In this document: positions 23,203 through 34,365 of the stretch, one piece after another
How positions within the stretch are numbered: position 1 is the stretch's first letter
How the letters are laid out: every line of letters starts with the position of its first letter
Assembly (NCBI GenBank): GCA_037179335.1
Contig: JAKZHN010000003.1
Coordinates: 1,798,001 to 1,862,000, forward strand
Length of the DNA: 64,000 nucleotides
Reading direction: 5' to 3'
DNA from: Cyclaneusma minus
Taxonomy: Eukaryota; Ascomycota; Leotiomycetes; Marthamycetales; Marthamycetaceae
Made by a program: the position numbers and the translations under genes
The notes under the pieces: model-generated
The model's database searches: none
Told to the model about the DNA's origin: nothing
What the model saw: only the letters and a program-made list of their open reading frames with translations

Positions 23203-24662
23203 CGTGTGGTCGCTGTATTGGACAGAATTGTGCTGATCAGGATGGTCTTGAAGCTTAGTTTCGTTTTGATCGCGCGGCGCGGGTCAGTGGCTTGCGAAGT
23301 ATAGGTGAAGTGGTTGAGGTGCAGGCGGAGGAAGTAGGGTCGATTTGGGTTGTGCGCAGTGGCGGATGGTGTGGGTGTAAGTGAAGAAGGACGTGTGTCA
23401 CGACGCCGGCCTTGGATCACGTGCAAGGGCGGCAGGCAGGGCGCAGGTCATAGGCGTGTATTGTACTAAAGAGAGAAGAGGTCAAGGGCGAGGAGCTTAT
23501 GAAGGAAGCTCCTCCTACAAGCGCGGCGCTAAGCTAGCGCCGGACCGGTCATGCGCCGGTCACGTGTGCCTGTGCGGCCTGGGGCCGTCACACGTGCGGG
23601 TAACTCGCAACAATACCACGAGAAACAACTCAATCGAATTTCATCTCCGGCTGCTTGCTGTAGTAATTCCTTCAATTGGTCGCTGTATCTAGAATTTATC
23701 CCGTATTTCTCCCAAGAACACCAGCAATTCCAGTTGTATGACACGAAGAATAGGAAAAGCCGCGCGGCCAAGAATCATCAAAGGCCAGTCTGACCCAAAT
23801 AATAACGATCCACTGGAGTGCTTGCACTTTGCTGATGATTCAATTAGAAGATCATGACAACTCGGAAAGCTTTAGGTTTGATGAGTGCGAACTTGGATCA
23901 TCTGCAGCCCGATTGACTACACAAACTACTTCTAGGACCCCGATATCTTGCTCAATCTCGTGGTAGTGTAATTAGATAAGCTAAGATCAGATCTGGTGTA
24001 CAAGCAGAGAAAAGGGTGGGCATTATTTTGATATTTTCCTTTATTTCACCTCGACCGTCAGTTGGGAACAGAGCTCTCTCCAAATTTCTTCGGAGAGTGA
24101 TGACAGCACCTGTCATAGCCACAAAACCCTGCGCTTACAACCACTATATCCACTTTGGCAGTTCCTGGCTGGCCAGGGTAGCGGTGCAGATGCAAGGATT
24201 TAGATGTCGTTGATTTAAGCTCATTCATGTGACACCATTGTGCATGCTAGGATTCTTGTGGCTAGTGTGTGGTTGTGACGACCAACAGTCTCGACATGAT
24301 ATGAAGATTGAGCGTCCATGATCCACCCACGAACGAATTCCGAACCATTATTATTCGCAAGTTTCAGATCAAGTCTGAACCTTGACTGCGGTCTTTCTTC
24401 GGAAGAAACCGGCACAGCTATTGAACAGCAAGCAGGAGGAAAGGCATAGCATTGAGTGAGTAGCTAACTAACTACCTACGGGGAGCGCCAGATATACCCT
24501 TCTTGCGCTCTACGACGCTCAGACGCTCTTCGGAGCTCCGTAGGGGATTCCAAATATTCTGCAGAAGCCTCTGCAGGAGCTACTGCAGGAAGTGATTTCC
24601 GAATCCCCTCAGATCCAGGGCACCCTGCAACAGCAGCTGCAGAAAGAAGTTGACTCTGTGGC
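23203..24662. other. Intergenic region between minus-strand paralogues
   Basis: 1.46 kb without a supported gene. It contains a second copy of TTGGTCGCTGTATCTA (23676-23691), a GC-rich inverted-repeat-like patch near 23540-23600 (repeated CCGGTCA and CACGTG elements), and the 3' flank of the intact gene ending at 24663. Confidence 0.4.
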
Positions 24663-26924
24663 TCAGGCGTGGTCATCATTCCCAGCCATTCCGGAAGGAT
24701 CACCTTCCTCCTCGTCTTCGTCATACTCTTCCTCCTCGTCTTCCTCGTTATCTTCCTGATCATCTTCCATATCATCATCAAGGTTCTCCTCCTCGTCTTC
24801 TTCCGCAACATCTCCCTCGTCCTCCTCCCCATCCACCGGCTCACCCTCGCCCTCTTCCTCCTTCGACTCCTCCTCAACAACCGGCATTACCGACTGGTCG
24901 TACTCAACTTCAAAACCCAAACCCACATAACTACAAGCGTCTCGCAAGAGCTCCTCGAGGGCCTCGTAAGTAGCGCTCTGGGAAGCCCGTTGACCCTCCA
25001 GAACGACTTTCATTGCGCTCATCCACTCCCATTCGATGCGGGGAATTTTGGCAGTCCAGCGGGTCGTAGTCTCTCCTTCCCTCTGCGAGCAGGTCCATCG
25101 GATGGAACGATTTTCACGACCAAGGTGAACCAGACCAGATGCCAGGAAATCCATCATGTCTTGGAGGACGCTGTAGTCCTGGCCTTCAAAACGCAGGGTG
25201 AACTTGCGAAGATTGAGAGTAGTAGCTTTAATTGAATCCCAGAGTCTGAGGGCAGGAGTAGGGACGCATAGGGGGCCGTATCTCCGCCAATCAATTTTCT
25301 CCTTCCAAAGACTGTCCTCCAGGATGATTTCCTTCACCAAAGTTTTGCGCTGGACCGACACCTTTTTGTACGTGGTGCGGGTACCTTCCGTGATGCTGAG
25401 GTAGTCGGTAACTTCTTGATTGATGAAAGGGTCGTAAAACCGTGCCGAACTGAACTTGAATGCATTCTGCTCATAAAGCACGCGAGTGCCGAGCTGGTGC
25501 AAGTCCTTGGAGGTTCGTAAGACTGCAATATGGGCTGGTCCACAATCCAGACCTCTGTATTCCTCACACTTCATGCTGCCGGTATTGGCAGAGCCGTTCT
25601 GGATGCATGTGGGAGCGATAAGTAGAAAACTCAGAATATGCATCTTGATCTCTTTTGAAAGCTTGTCCCAGCCGGCTATGCATATGGAAGGTGGAGTATT
25701 TTGTCGTACCAGCTGGCCGTTAACCACGATCAATTGATTAGACTCTGAGTCTGTGATCTCGATCGATGTGGGCACGGAAGGGTTGGTGAGTAGAAGCATA
25801 GCCAGTTGCAGAAAGCGGTAGCCCCGCTCGCTCTCGGTAAGACATGACAGTGTCAACTTCTTGATGGGGTCTCCTTGCTCCAGAGGATGTGCTGGCCAAT
25901 TTCTCAAAAGTCGCTGTATCTCCTGCCTGTCATTGTGGGAGAAAAACTGTCTGCGCGTATTATGACGGTAACAGACTGAACTCGTGCCGAACGAAAGCCC
26001 AACCTCGTCCAAACCACCGGTGCGAGCGAGATGTCCGGTATTTGTTCGGAAAAGGCCCTCCAATTGAGGCATCACCTGGCCGCCAAACTGGAGACTGAAG
26101 AGTGTATCGAGTGCTTGGGGAATATGTCCGACATCTCTGTTCCAGAATTCGCCGGGCATTGCTCCCGTTGCATATGGTGAATTCTGCTGGTTGTCCCAGA
26201 CTGGAGTAATTCTCATGCGCTCTTCTTGGATAACGCGCAACATTCTGAACTGCGAAGCCCAGTCGGGCCGCGGAGCATCATGCCAGTCACAGAACTTCTT
26301 AACATCGAGGGGTGGGAGGCCGAAGAAGCTAACATGTTGCATCAAGGCACCGCGAGTCACCGAGCTGAAAAGGACTCTGTCAGAAACCTCTGTAACCCTA
26401 GGCAGATCTTTGGTGCTCGTGGTAGAAGGGTCCTTCAGGAAGACTGTGCTGTCCATGTATTTGTGGCCCCCGCGAAGAAACATGGTAACGTTTGCCTCAT
26501 TGTTCGAAACCTTTCTCTGGCAATTTGGATGAGAGAGTTTGATGATGAACTTGCTTTCGGCCCAGAAGTATCTCATGCAATCGCGGTACAGCCTCCAGTT
26601 CGTTCTGGCTATTGCCAGGTTGTAGAAGCCATCTGAATCGCTGGGTTGTTTCACGAGAGGATGGAAGGGATGATAGTCATCGATGTCGATTCGAACATCG
26701 GTGACCACGAGTAGCTTGATGATCCTGGATTGGATCTTCCAAGGTAAGCTTTCAAATGGAAATGGCTTGCTTGGTGAATGATTCGCAGCTTCATCAACTG
26801 CTGGCTCTGCGACCTCGTGGACATTCGCCCTTGTCGGCGTTCGTCTGGCGCGGTCGTTGTGAACAGATTGTCGGGTGAGGGCCGCAGCACGCTCTTCCTC
26901 AGACTTTGGGGCGTATGAGTTCAT
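24663..26924 (-). CDS. Two-lobed F-box/2EXR-like protein with acidic tail (753 aa), intact
   Basis: Complete open frame from ATG 26924. The first lobe is at residues about 53-80 (FPFESLPWKIQSRIIKLLVV) with AIARTNWRLYRDCMRYFWAE. The middle block has VLFSSVTRGALMQHVSFFGL and PDWASQFRMLRVIQEERMR. The second lobe is near residue 418 (GWDKLSKEIKMHILSFLLIA) with VLRTSKDLHQLGTRVLYEQN. Then come the strands LRKFTLRFE, IRWTCSQREGETTTRWTAK and ALEELLRDA. The last about 60 residues are almost pure Glu/Asp. It is the intact member of the minus-strand trio 19325-26924 and keeps the Glu codon that is a stop in 19325-21643. A cullin-RING receptor role is inference; no partner-binding residue can be proven from sequence. 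Confidence 0.85.
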   Translation of the reverse strand: MNSYAPKSEEERAAALTRQSVHNDRARRTPTRANVHEVAEPAVDEAANHSPSKPFPFESLPWKIQSRIIKLLVVTDVRIDIDDYHPFHPLVKQPSDSDGFYNLAIARTNWRLYRDCMRYFWAESKFIIKLSHPNCQRKVSNNEANVTMFLRGGHKYMDSTVFLKDPSTTSTKDLPRVTEVSDRVLFSSVTRGALMQHVSFFGLPPLDVKKFCDWHDAPRPDWASQFRMLRVIQEERMRITPVWDNQQNSPYATGAMPGEFWNRDVGHIPQALDTLFSLQFGGQVMPQLEGLFRTNTGHLARTGGLDEVGLSFGTSSVCYRHNTRRQFFSHNDRQEIQRLLRNWPAHPLEQGDPIKKLTLSCLTESERGYRFLQLAMLLLTNPSVPTSIEITDSESNQLIVVNGQLVRQNTPPSICIAGWDKLSKEIKMHILSFLLIAPTCIQNGSANTGSMKCEEYRGLDCGPAHIAVLRTSKDLHQLGTRVLYEQNAFKFSSARFYDPFINQEVTDYLSITEGTRTTYKKVSVQRKTLVKEIILEDSLWKEKIDWRRYGPLCVPTPALRLWDSIKATTLNLRKFTLRFEGQDYSVLQDMMDFLASGLVHLGRENRSIRWTCSQREGETTTRWTAKIPRIEWEWMSAMKVVLEGQRASQSATYEALEELLRDACSYVGLGFEVEYDQSVMPVVEEESKEEEGEGEPVDGEEDEGDVAEEDEEENLDDDMEDDQEDNEEDEEEEYDEDEEEGDPSGMAGNDDHA

Positions 26925-27902
26925 TGCTTCTGTTGCGTGGGAGAAGATGGTGAAGGTCGCGGGTTGCTGACGTGGTGCCGTGGGGCGTGGGACGGAGGTG
27001 TATGAGGGTGATGCGGAGAGGATAGGTGGAGGACCTTCGTGCGGAGGGCGAGGAGGTCGTCCGAGGGTGAGGGTGATTTATGTGTGAGGGAAGACTGCGC
27101 AGGAACCTTGGGTTTGGCGTGCGCTGCAGCAGGACTCAGGGCAAGGGCACGATCTGAGATTTTTCTCGAAGGATCCGCAAGCAAGGTCACAGCTCGAGCT
27201 GATCTTGCAGTGTTGAAGCTGAATTGCCGTTGCTGCAACTATTCTGCGCAATGGACGCAAGAATAGCTGGGCAAGGTACGACCGGAGCCTGTCAATATCA
27301 CTGCTGAGATCCCTGGGCACTGCAGCTTCAGGTTAGTGACTGCGGCCAGTCGCGTCTGGAGTGTGACAGCCTTTAGCGCAGGGAGGGCTCGGTCGCGATG
27401 AAGAAAGTAGGTAGACGCAGGTCGCGCTCGGGAATGAAGATTGTGCAAACGAATGAGGTTGTCGGCCCACCGATTCCACGTGACATAGGAGAGTCTATTT
27501 TTGCCTCATGGCTGTGACTACGTTCATCTAGTGATATATAATGGTTGCGCTATCTATGTCTTCTGTCTTATTGGTCTTAGATGATCTTAAGATTACTGTC
27601 GTATAGTACAAACTAAAGCTCAGAATACAGGACTGAAATAATGAGGCTACGTGGATTCACATAAGGGTGGGCCATATTTTTCATTCGTTCCATGCTATCT
27701 TTGCGAATCCCAACTAGGCTTCTGTGAAGCAGCTCTCATCTCGTCACCCAAAAGATAGGGCTCACGTTCACCAGCCTAATCTTCCATCCACTGCGCCGTA
27801 CTGCGCCATATCTCCAAAATGTGCCTCCCACTCAGGTTGGCAACGTATCCATGACAGTAGACACTGCGGTCTATTCAGCCCATCGAACAAGCTTCACCAC
27901 AC
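26925..27902. other. Intergenic region upstream of the intact minus-strand paralogue
   Basis: Promoter side of 24663-26924 and 3' flank of the BTB-like gene. Open frames here are short and on both strands; none supported. Confidence 0.4.
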
Positions 27903-28866
27903 TCAGCGTCCCTTCAGATACTTCTCCGTGGCTCTGAACTCCATAGGAGTACCACTTGCCTTCTCGTTCAAACCATCCACGACAGCATGTCTGAACGCTT
28001 GCGGCCATGTCTTCGAACAAGCAGGGGGCTTGTTGATGCGAATGATGAAGATGTCCTCGAGCAACATACGAAGACCATCCTTGCCGTCGGTAACACGAAA
28101 CATATGGTGGAGGTCGCTGCCTTTGGGCTGCCAGGTGTAAGACTTCTGGATAGCACACTCGACAAGGTACCTCTTCAGTTTCTCGCATTGCAACTCGGTA
28201 CCAAGAACCCAAAGGTCGATCATCTTGCAGTAGCTGAGTTGTCCAGTAGCAGCCAGTTCCTCCTCGGTCAAGTCTTCGATCGCATAGACGAAGGGATCAT
28301 GCTTGCGCGCTTCTTCGAGTGGGTCATGGCTGAGAGGGATTTTGCGCTCGCTACCCCAGTATCCAAGGGCGGGAGTTGAGCCGGTCTTGGACTAAGAGCA
28401 GAAGAGACGGAATATTTCCGGATCAGCTTCGATCGTGGCGAATTGAGTGAAGGGATCATCGCGGGCCTGGGCGAGTTTCCGAGCCAAGACTGGCGAGTAG
28501 TGCACGATTGGTGCCGTGGTGATGACCTGCTCGTTCTTTGCGGCATTGCCTGGCTTGATGCACATCACCTCGTAGGTGTTGGCTGTCTTCTCGGCGAATG
28601 AGACACCGCGGGATCGCTTCTTGGGAGTCTGCGCAAGAGAAGATGGTTTGGGCGGAGTCAGGATGCCTCGGACGGGAGTTTCGAGCCCGCGGTGGGCGGG
28701 ATTCTTCGCTGGAGCTGCGGCGGACGGCCAACGACCTGGAGGAGAGATACTTGGTGATCTCTCCTTTTGGGAGGGTGTTTGATGTGCTGCAATGATGTTA
28801 GATTATGGGAAGTTCATCACAGAGATACGGTAAGATGAAAGCAGCAGAGAACTTACCGGCGCTCAT
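27903..28866 (-). pseudogene. BTB/POZ-like protein gene, two exons, interrupted by an in-frame TAG
   Basis: Exon 1 is ATGAGCGCCG (28866-28857), followed by a 70-nt intron (GTAAGT donor at 28856, TCTAAC branch, TTGCAG acceptor at 28787). Exon 2 runs to 27903. The protein starts with a Pro/Ser-rich stretch, then a fungal BTB-like core: APIVHYSPVLARKLAQARDD (the HSPVF helix), ATIEADPEIFRLFCS, and after the stop a Leu/Cys-rich helical region (MIDLWVLGTELQCEKLKRYL). TAG at 28394-28392 replaces the position where BTB proteins of this type usually have Trp (pattern FxLFxxWLxTG). A TGG to TAG change would suffice and is a RIP-type transition on the plus strand. Both flanks stay in frame. BTB proteins act as CUL3 substrate adaptors; here the gene is probably dead or truncated. 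Confidence 0.65.
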
Positions 28867-29895
28867 GTTGATCTGTTGTTGGATGTAACTTGCGAATGGC
28901 CTGGCTGATGATACCCAAGAACGTGGATCTTTGGCCTTGGCCCCGAGAAAGTCGACAAGCAGAAGAGGGTGTGGAGGGAGTATCTTGGCCTTGGGTGCAA
29001 GTCGACAGACGTGGAAGAGAAAGAAGTTAAGTATGCGCAGGGATCTTGGGGCGCGCGGAAGATTCGCTCCAGGCCAGTCGGATTTGTGATATCCAGCTGT
29101 GGATCGCGGAAGGCAACGATGGAAGGATCGTGATGGACCGTCTTGGGTATGTAGCAGGATCCTAGACGGAGTTGCGAATATCCGGAGCTGTGGTGGGAGG
29201 AAGAGGGGAGAGGTTGATGTGCTTGATAGAGAAAGCCTTTTGTGCTTTCTGTTTACTGCTCCGCTACAAGCGAGGGCTAGCGCGAGTTGAGGCGAGCGAA
29301 AGCGATTGGAAGATTTGTGATAAAGCTCCATTACGGGTGCCAGGCGAGCGCCGCCGGCTGAAATTCAAGGCTTCCTCTTAGCGAACGACTGTATTGGTGT
29401 CAAGCCGATCCATAAAGTGTACACTTCAATAGAAAATGAAGAGTAAATAAGCAACAGAGTAATTGATTCATGGTAGCTATCTATGGAGAGCTCTCTGTGA
29501 CGGGTAGCGCAGTAACCTGAGGCACGCTCGTGGTGGTGGTAGAGCTCAGGGTCGGAGCTCACTGACCACCAATGATATCGCACCAAATAGGGCTTCGGCC
29601 GATAGATGAAAACCAATTTCTTTGGAAACGTCGATTCAAAGATGAGCAGAGCTGATATGTTCATTAATTCGAAGACTACAGACGCTAAACTGACAGACAG
29701 TCATCCCATCAGGCACCTACGCTAATGCAACCCTTCCCCCCATCCCGTAAATCATCACCATCCTTCCCATACCATTACAGCCCCCCCTATATATACAATA
29801 CACACCTAGTAGCCACAAACAATCCTCCATGCCTGTCCATCCCATACTCCCCATATACCATACCATACCTGCTCCATCCCCTCCCAAAAGCACAA
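28867..29895. other. Intergenic region between BTB-like gene and large Ser-rich gene
   Basis: Promoter of the minus-strand BTB-like gene and terminator region of the gene ending at 29896. Frames spanning 28798-29331 run through the BTB leader and intron and are not credible. Confidence 0.4.
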
Positions 29896-32800
29896 TCAAT
29901 CAAACCTCATCCCCTGCGGCTCCCACCCCATCCCCGGCCAACTAGCCGCACTCATCTGTCCCTCCTCTCCTCCATTTCCCGGAACATTCCCAACCCCCTT
30001 CCCTCCACCCATCTCACTCCCACCACTCCCCTCCCGAAAGTGCCTCGGACTCTTCGGCGGCGGCGGCGGTCCCACCTCATCCCCTCCCACACCATCACCC
30101 CTTTCTCTCCCCACCCTACTAATCCCACTCAGCCCCCTCGTCAGATCCCCCGGCAGCTGCAACTGATAAGGTCTCTGCTGTCCGTTTTCATCCGCCCCTG
30201 GACTACGCTGTCCATTTTCAGCTGGAACGTTTTTCCGATGCACAGGCACAGCCGGCAGAGTGCTCGAGTATGCAGGCGTAGGCGTATGCGCAAATTCATA
30301 AAACCCCCCCGGACGAGAAGCCTGATACTGCAGTGGACTCGGCGCATTATAGCTAATCCCCCCAGCCGGACCGCCCATGCCCAGATCGAGCGGACTAGAA
30401 GAGCCATGATAAGGACTAGGCAATTTCCATCCATGTCCCCCTTCCGCCTCTGCTTCGCGTGCTTCGCGTGCGCCGAAAGCCGTAGCTCTACCTCTCTCTT
30501 CGTCCCCATGTCGAGCATTGTACGACACAGGCGGCGCGTTACTGTTCTCCTCGCGCTGGCCCTGGTCCTGACTTCCTCGTGATGCGTGCTGGAGGCGCTG
30601 CATTAGGCCGGAGGTTTTGCTTTGCTTTTGGTTCCATGCTGAGGTAGGAGGTGCGGATTGAGGTGGTGCTGATGAAGCGGATTGCTGTGTCTGCTGAGTC
30701 TGCTGGGAGCTCGAAGGGATGGTGGTATTTGCATTGGCATCAGCACTGCCGCGGCGGAGCTGCGAGCTAGAGCGGCGACCGCGAAGGAGACCGGAAATCA
30801 TCTTTGTAGCGCTGTTGCTGCGATTCCTGCTATGTCTTGCTGCTGCGGCTGGGGAGTCGGGAGCTTGTGCTTGTGTCGCGCCTTGTGCTTGACCGGGGCT
30901 CTGAGGTGGATAGGATGCAGATGCGGGCATATTCGGCGACCCGAGAGCTTCATTTGCGTTGAAGTGGTTGGCGTTGGAATTCCCCCTACTCCTCGTCCTC
31001 GGACTAGGCGGCCCCCCCTCATCATGCATCACCGGCGGTGTAGCCAACGGCGGCTCCCTCATAACCCGCTCAATCTGCTCCCTCAAACTCTCCCCCGCCT
31101 CTCCACCCCTCGCATTCCCAAGACTACTTCCCCCCGCACTTCCCGGCGGATTCAGCGCAGCTTCCTGACCAATACTCTTCCCCCTCAGCCTCCCAATCCT
31201 GCCTGCCATATTGCCTTTCAGATTTTCCGCCTTTCCTGCCAGGCCCGAGAACCTATTCTTCTTTGGCTTCTGGGGATCTGCGACATCGGGGGCATTCCCA
31301 GCGTTTCCTGCAATGCCAGTTGTGTCCTTGACATTGCCAGAATCCTTTCGCAAATGACTGAGGATTTCCGTACTGTTCCTGAACAAGCCCTTCTTGTTTT
31401 CTTTTTCCCTGTCTGCTCCACCGCTACCGCTTCCATAGCCAGAGCCAATTCCCAGTCCTGTAGAGGAGGATTGCAATTTCTGCCCAAGGCCGACGAAAGG
31501 ACGTGACCATTTCCTTCCCGCCGGTCCTGCGCCAGGTGTGCCGTCGATTGGCTGCTGCGACTGCTGATTGTGCATCAGCGGCGAGTTCCCCAGCGGACTC
31601 TGGCTCGAATCCAGCACATTCGCACTCCCTCTGCTAGCCGGCCTCCCACCGATCAAGCCAGAAGTACTCGTGCGTCGCAGCGCACCCAATTGCTCCATCA
31701 ACATACTCCTAGAGAATCGTTTCGAACTGCGGCGGGATTCTCTTTCTTGCCCTTCTCCCACCCCACTTCCCCTTCTCTCGTCTCTGCCACTGCCTTCACG
31801 ATCATCGCTATCAGTATTAACATGATCAGCATCATTCCTTCTCGTCCTCGCCGGACTCCCCCCAGCCACCTCAACAGAACCCCTTCGTTCTCTGCTCACA
31901 CCCCTACTCAACCTCTCCACCACCTCACGCCACGAGTTGCGTCGACTCCTTCTTTCACCACCACTCTCCCTGCGTTCATCAGGCCCAACGCCCGCAAGTT
32001 GATACTCACTACTTTGCGTGCGGGGAAAGAAAGCTTCATCCCTTCTCAACGGACTCTGGTAATACTCCGCCGGCAACTCCGCCTCATCCGCCGCACCAGG
32101 CACTTGGAACAAGCCCGGGTAGCGCTGTGCAGATGAAGGCGGCTGTTCGTAAGGCCGTGTCTGGCTCGCCGGACTTCTTACATGAGCGGATGGCGACACG
32201 GCTGCGTATCTTGAAGCCGTCGCAGAACCACCGGAATTCCTTGGCGAAGACGCAGTAAAATCGTTAGGAGGCAAATTGCCAGACGGCGGCTGCGGAAACT
32301 GGCTAAGCGACGCAACGCTAGCTTGGCTTTGGTAGCTCCCTCGAACTGTGGGCATTCCCAATCTTTGCAAAGATTCCTGATTACTTTGAAGATCGCCAGT
32401 GTCGACAGCCAACGAAGGACGGCGCGGGTATTCGGTTTCCTTTTCCGGTGGTGGTGAGACGGGGAGTTTTCTAGGCGGCGTTGACGATACGGGGATGATT
32501 GTTGGAGAGGTGAGGCGGCGAGTTGGCGAGCTAGAGCTTGCTCGTATCTGTGGTGGTGGAAGATCTGTGTCCACTGACATCAGATTGGCAGCGTCGCTAA
32601 GCAATGCCTTTGGCTGGGCACTGCCATCCTTCTCATTCCTCTCATTCACTTCGAGAGCGACCGGAGAAACAGGCGACACAAGTCCCTTATCCATCAACTG
32701 CCCACTCAGTCCAGCAGCATTAACAGACACCGGCGGATGCGGCATATCCTCATCATCATCATCAATAGGAAACCTATTCTTCGTCTGCTTCTGCCCAATA

Positions 32801-34024
32801 CTAAACCCAAACGTCGAGCTCCTCCGAATAGGAGGTAAGCCCTTAAACACCGACGATCCAGAGCCAGATCTTTGATGCGATTTGCCTATTGGAGTCTGCT
32901 GTGTAGTACTCGTTGGCGAAATGGGCGATGCGACTTCGCGTGCTTCGCGTGCTTCGGTGGTCGGCGGTGGTGGTGGTGCCACAGGCTGGATTGTTGCCAT
33001 GGTCGACGGGAAGCCTGCCTGCCTAGGAGTAGCTGACGGGAAATCTGCCTGCCTAGTCGTCTCCCCATCCTCATCCTCCACAGCCCCAACAGTAACACTC
33101 GGCTGCCTTTCCCTCCCACCCCCCACACCATTTCCACTCGCACTGGTCGCAGTAGCCGCAGACCCAACAACCTCAAGTTCTCCCCGCAACTCCAAAGGTA
33201 CCACAACCCCCTCAACCCTCTCCCTATCGCCCTCGCCGCCCCTGTCCCACTCCTCCCTCGCATCAAAAAACCTCTCTCCACTATGACTCCTCTCCCTCGA
33301 CCTGCCCGCCGTCACACCAGCAGCACCCAGTCTCGCAGTATCCGGATTCGCCTGCGACAATTGACTCGTAGGGGCCACCTCATCAAAGTCCCCAGAATCG
33401 GAAACCCCTTCCTCATCGATCGGCGTAGCATTAAACGGATCCCAGGTCGGTTGATATTTGCTGATCGGCTCGGGCCTATGCCCCTCCCCCGCCAGGGAGC
33501 CACCACCACCTCCAACAATTCCACTTCCCTCACCCTCCTCCTCAACAATCCCCTGTCTCGCGACCCAAGCCCCAGTATGACTCTTCGGACTCTCCTCCAA
33601 GCTCTGCAAACTCCTCACAGAGGGCGTGCCACCCTGCATCCAATTATACGCATTATCCCTCCTCACACTACTCGTTTCGCTGGGCACCATAGTTCTTACA
33701 CGTGCTTGATTGCCCGGTATGACAGGGCTAGGTTCCGGCGCACCAGCCGGTCCACCCGGGGATTTAGGTCTCGCGAAGTCCTCCTTCGGCGTTGAAGACT
33801 TGTTGAGCGACGTTGGAATTCGAGCCGAGATGCCCCAGGAGGTGCGTTTCGAGGGCCCAGAATTGGAAAATAGGGTATTCTGTAGAGAAGAGGGAGATGT
33901 TAGAATCATGTATCACACTGGATGAGGTGGGCTTCACGGATGGGGGAATGGACTCAATGAGCAGAGGGAGTGATTGTAAGAATGCTGCTGCGTGCACGCC
34001 GTCCGCGGACTTCAATTTCATCAT
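29896..34024 (-). CDS. Very large Ser/Pro/Gly-rich disordered protein (about 1356 aa), unknown function
   Basis: The open frame reaches 33909, but that ATG sits inside a textbook intron end (TTCTAAC branch, CTCTACAG acceptor at 33880), so coding must start upstream. My preferred model is exon 1 34024-33938 (MMKLKSADGV...), a 58-nt intron with GTGAAG donor, and exon 2 33879-29896, phase 0. The protein is almost wholly low complexity: Gly runs, repeated RxxS sites, WDPFNATPIDEEG near the start, basic patches such as KKNRFSGLAGK and RGRRSSSQLRRGS, and a poly-Pro motif near the C-terminus. No enzyme or fold is recognised. The co-oriented neighbour upstream has the same style, and the two could be exons of one gene. 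RxxS density suggests phosphorylation; function unknown. Confidence 0.7.
33880..33937 (-). other. Probable intron (58 nt) in large Ser-rich gene
   Basis: Minus strand: GTGAAG donor at 33937, TTCTAAC branch point, pyrimidine tract, CTCTACAG ending at 33880. Phase 0 on both sides. The acceptor is strong; the donor is weaker, and an alternative donor at 34374 is discussed in the findings. Confidence 0.5.
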
Positions 34025-34365
34025 TTAGCCATACATGCATAATCATGCGCCAGCAAAGGACTCGACGCCGCGCAAAACTTTCACAAACGCCGTTTGCTGG
34101 TCGCAAGACCCGGCAGCACAACCAATCCTCCGAAAATAAAGAAGTCCTCCGAAAAGCAGAAGAGAAATAAAAATGCTGGTATAGTGTAAAGTGTTTGTGC
34201 AGAATGCAAAGTGCAAAGCGAAGAACGTCAAAAAGCCCTCCAAGTGAAGAACTTCAAAAACATCCGCCCCATCGCAAACACCCCCTCCAAAATCACAAGG
34301 GGATTCAATATGCGGTCCGGCACACCCCCCTCAACATCAACAAGCAAAAGCAAGGAGAACAATCA
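34025..34365. other. Spacer between the two large Ser-rich genes (or part of a 495-nt intron)
   Basis: No independent gene. Either terminator plus promoter between two co-oriented genes, or intron sequence if they are one gene. Confidence 0.4.

Noticed and set aside
28798..29331. 177-codon minus-strand open frame
   Set aside because: It runs through the leader, first exon and intron of the BTB-like gene; the clean GTAAGT...TTGCAG intron contradicts it.
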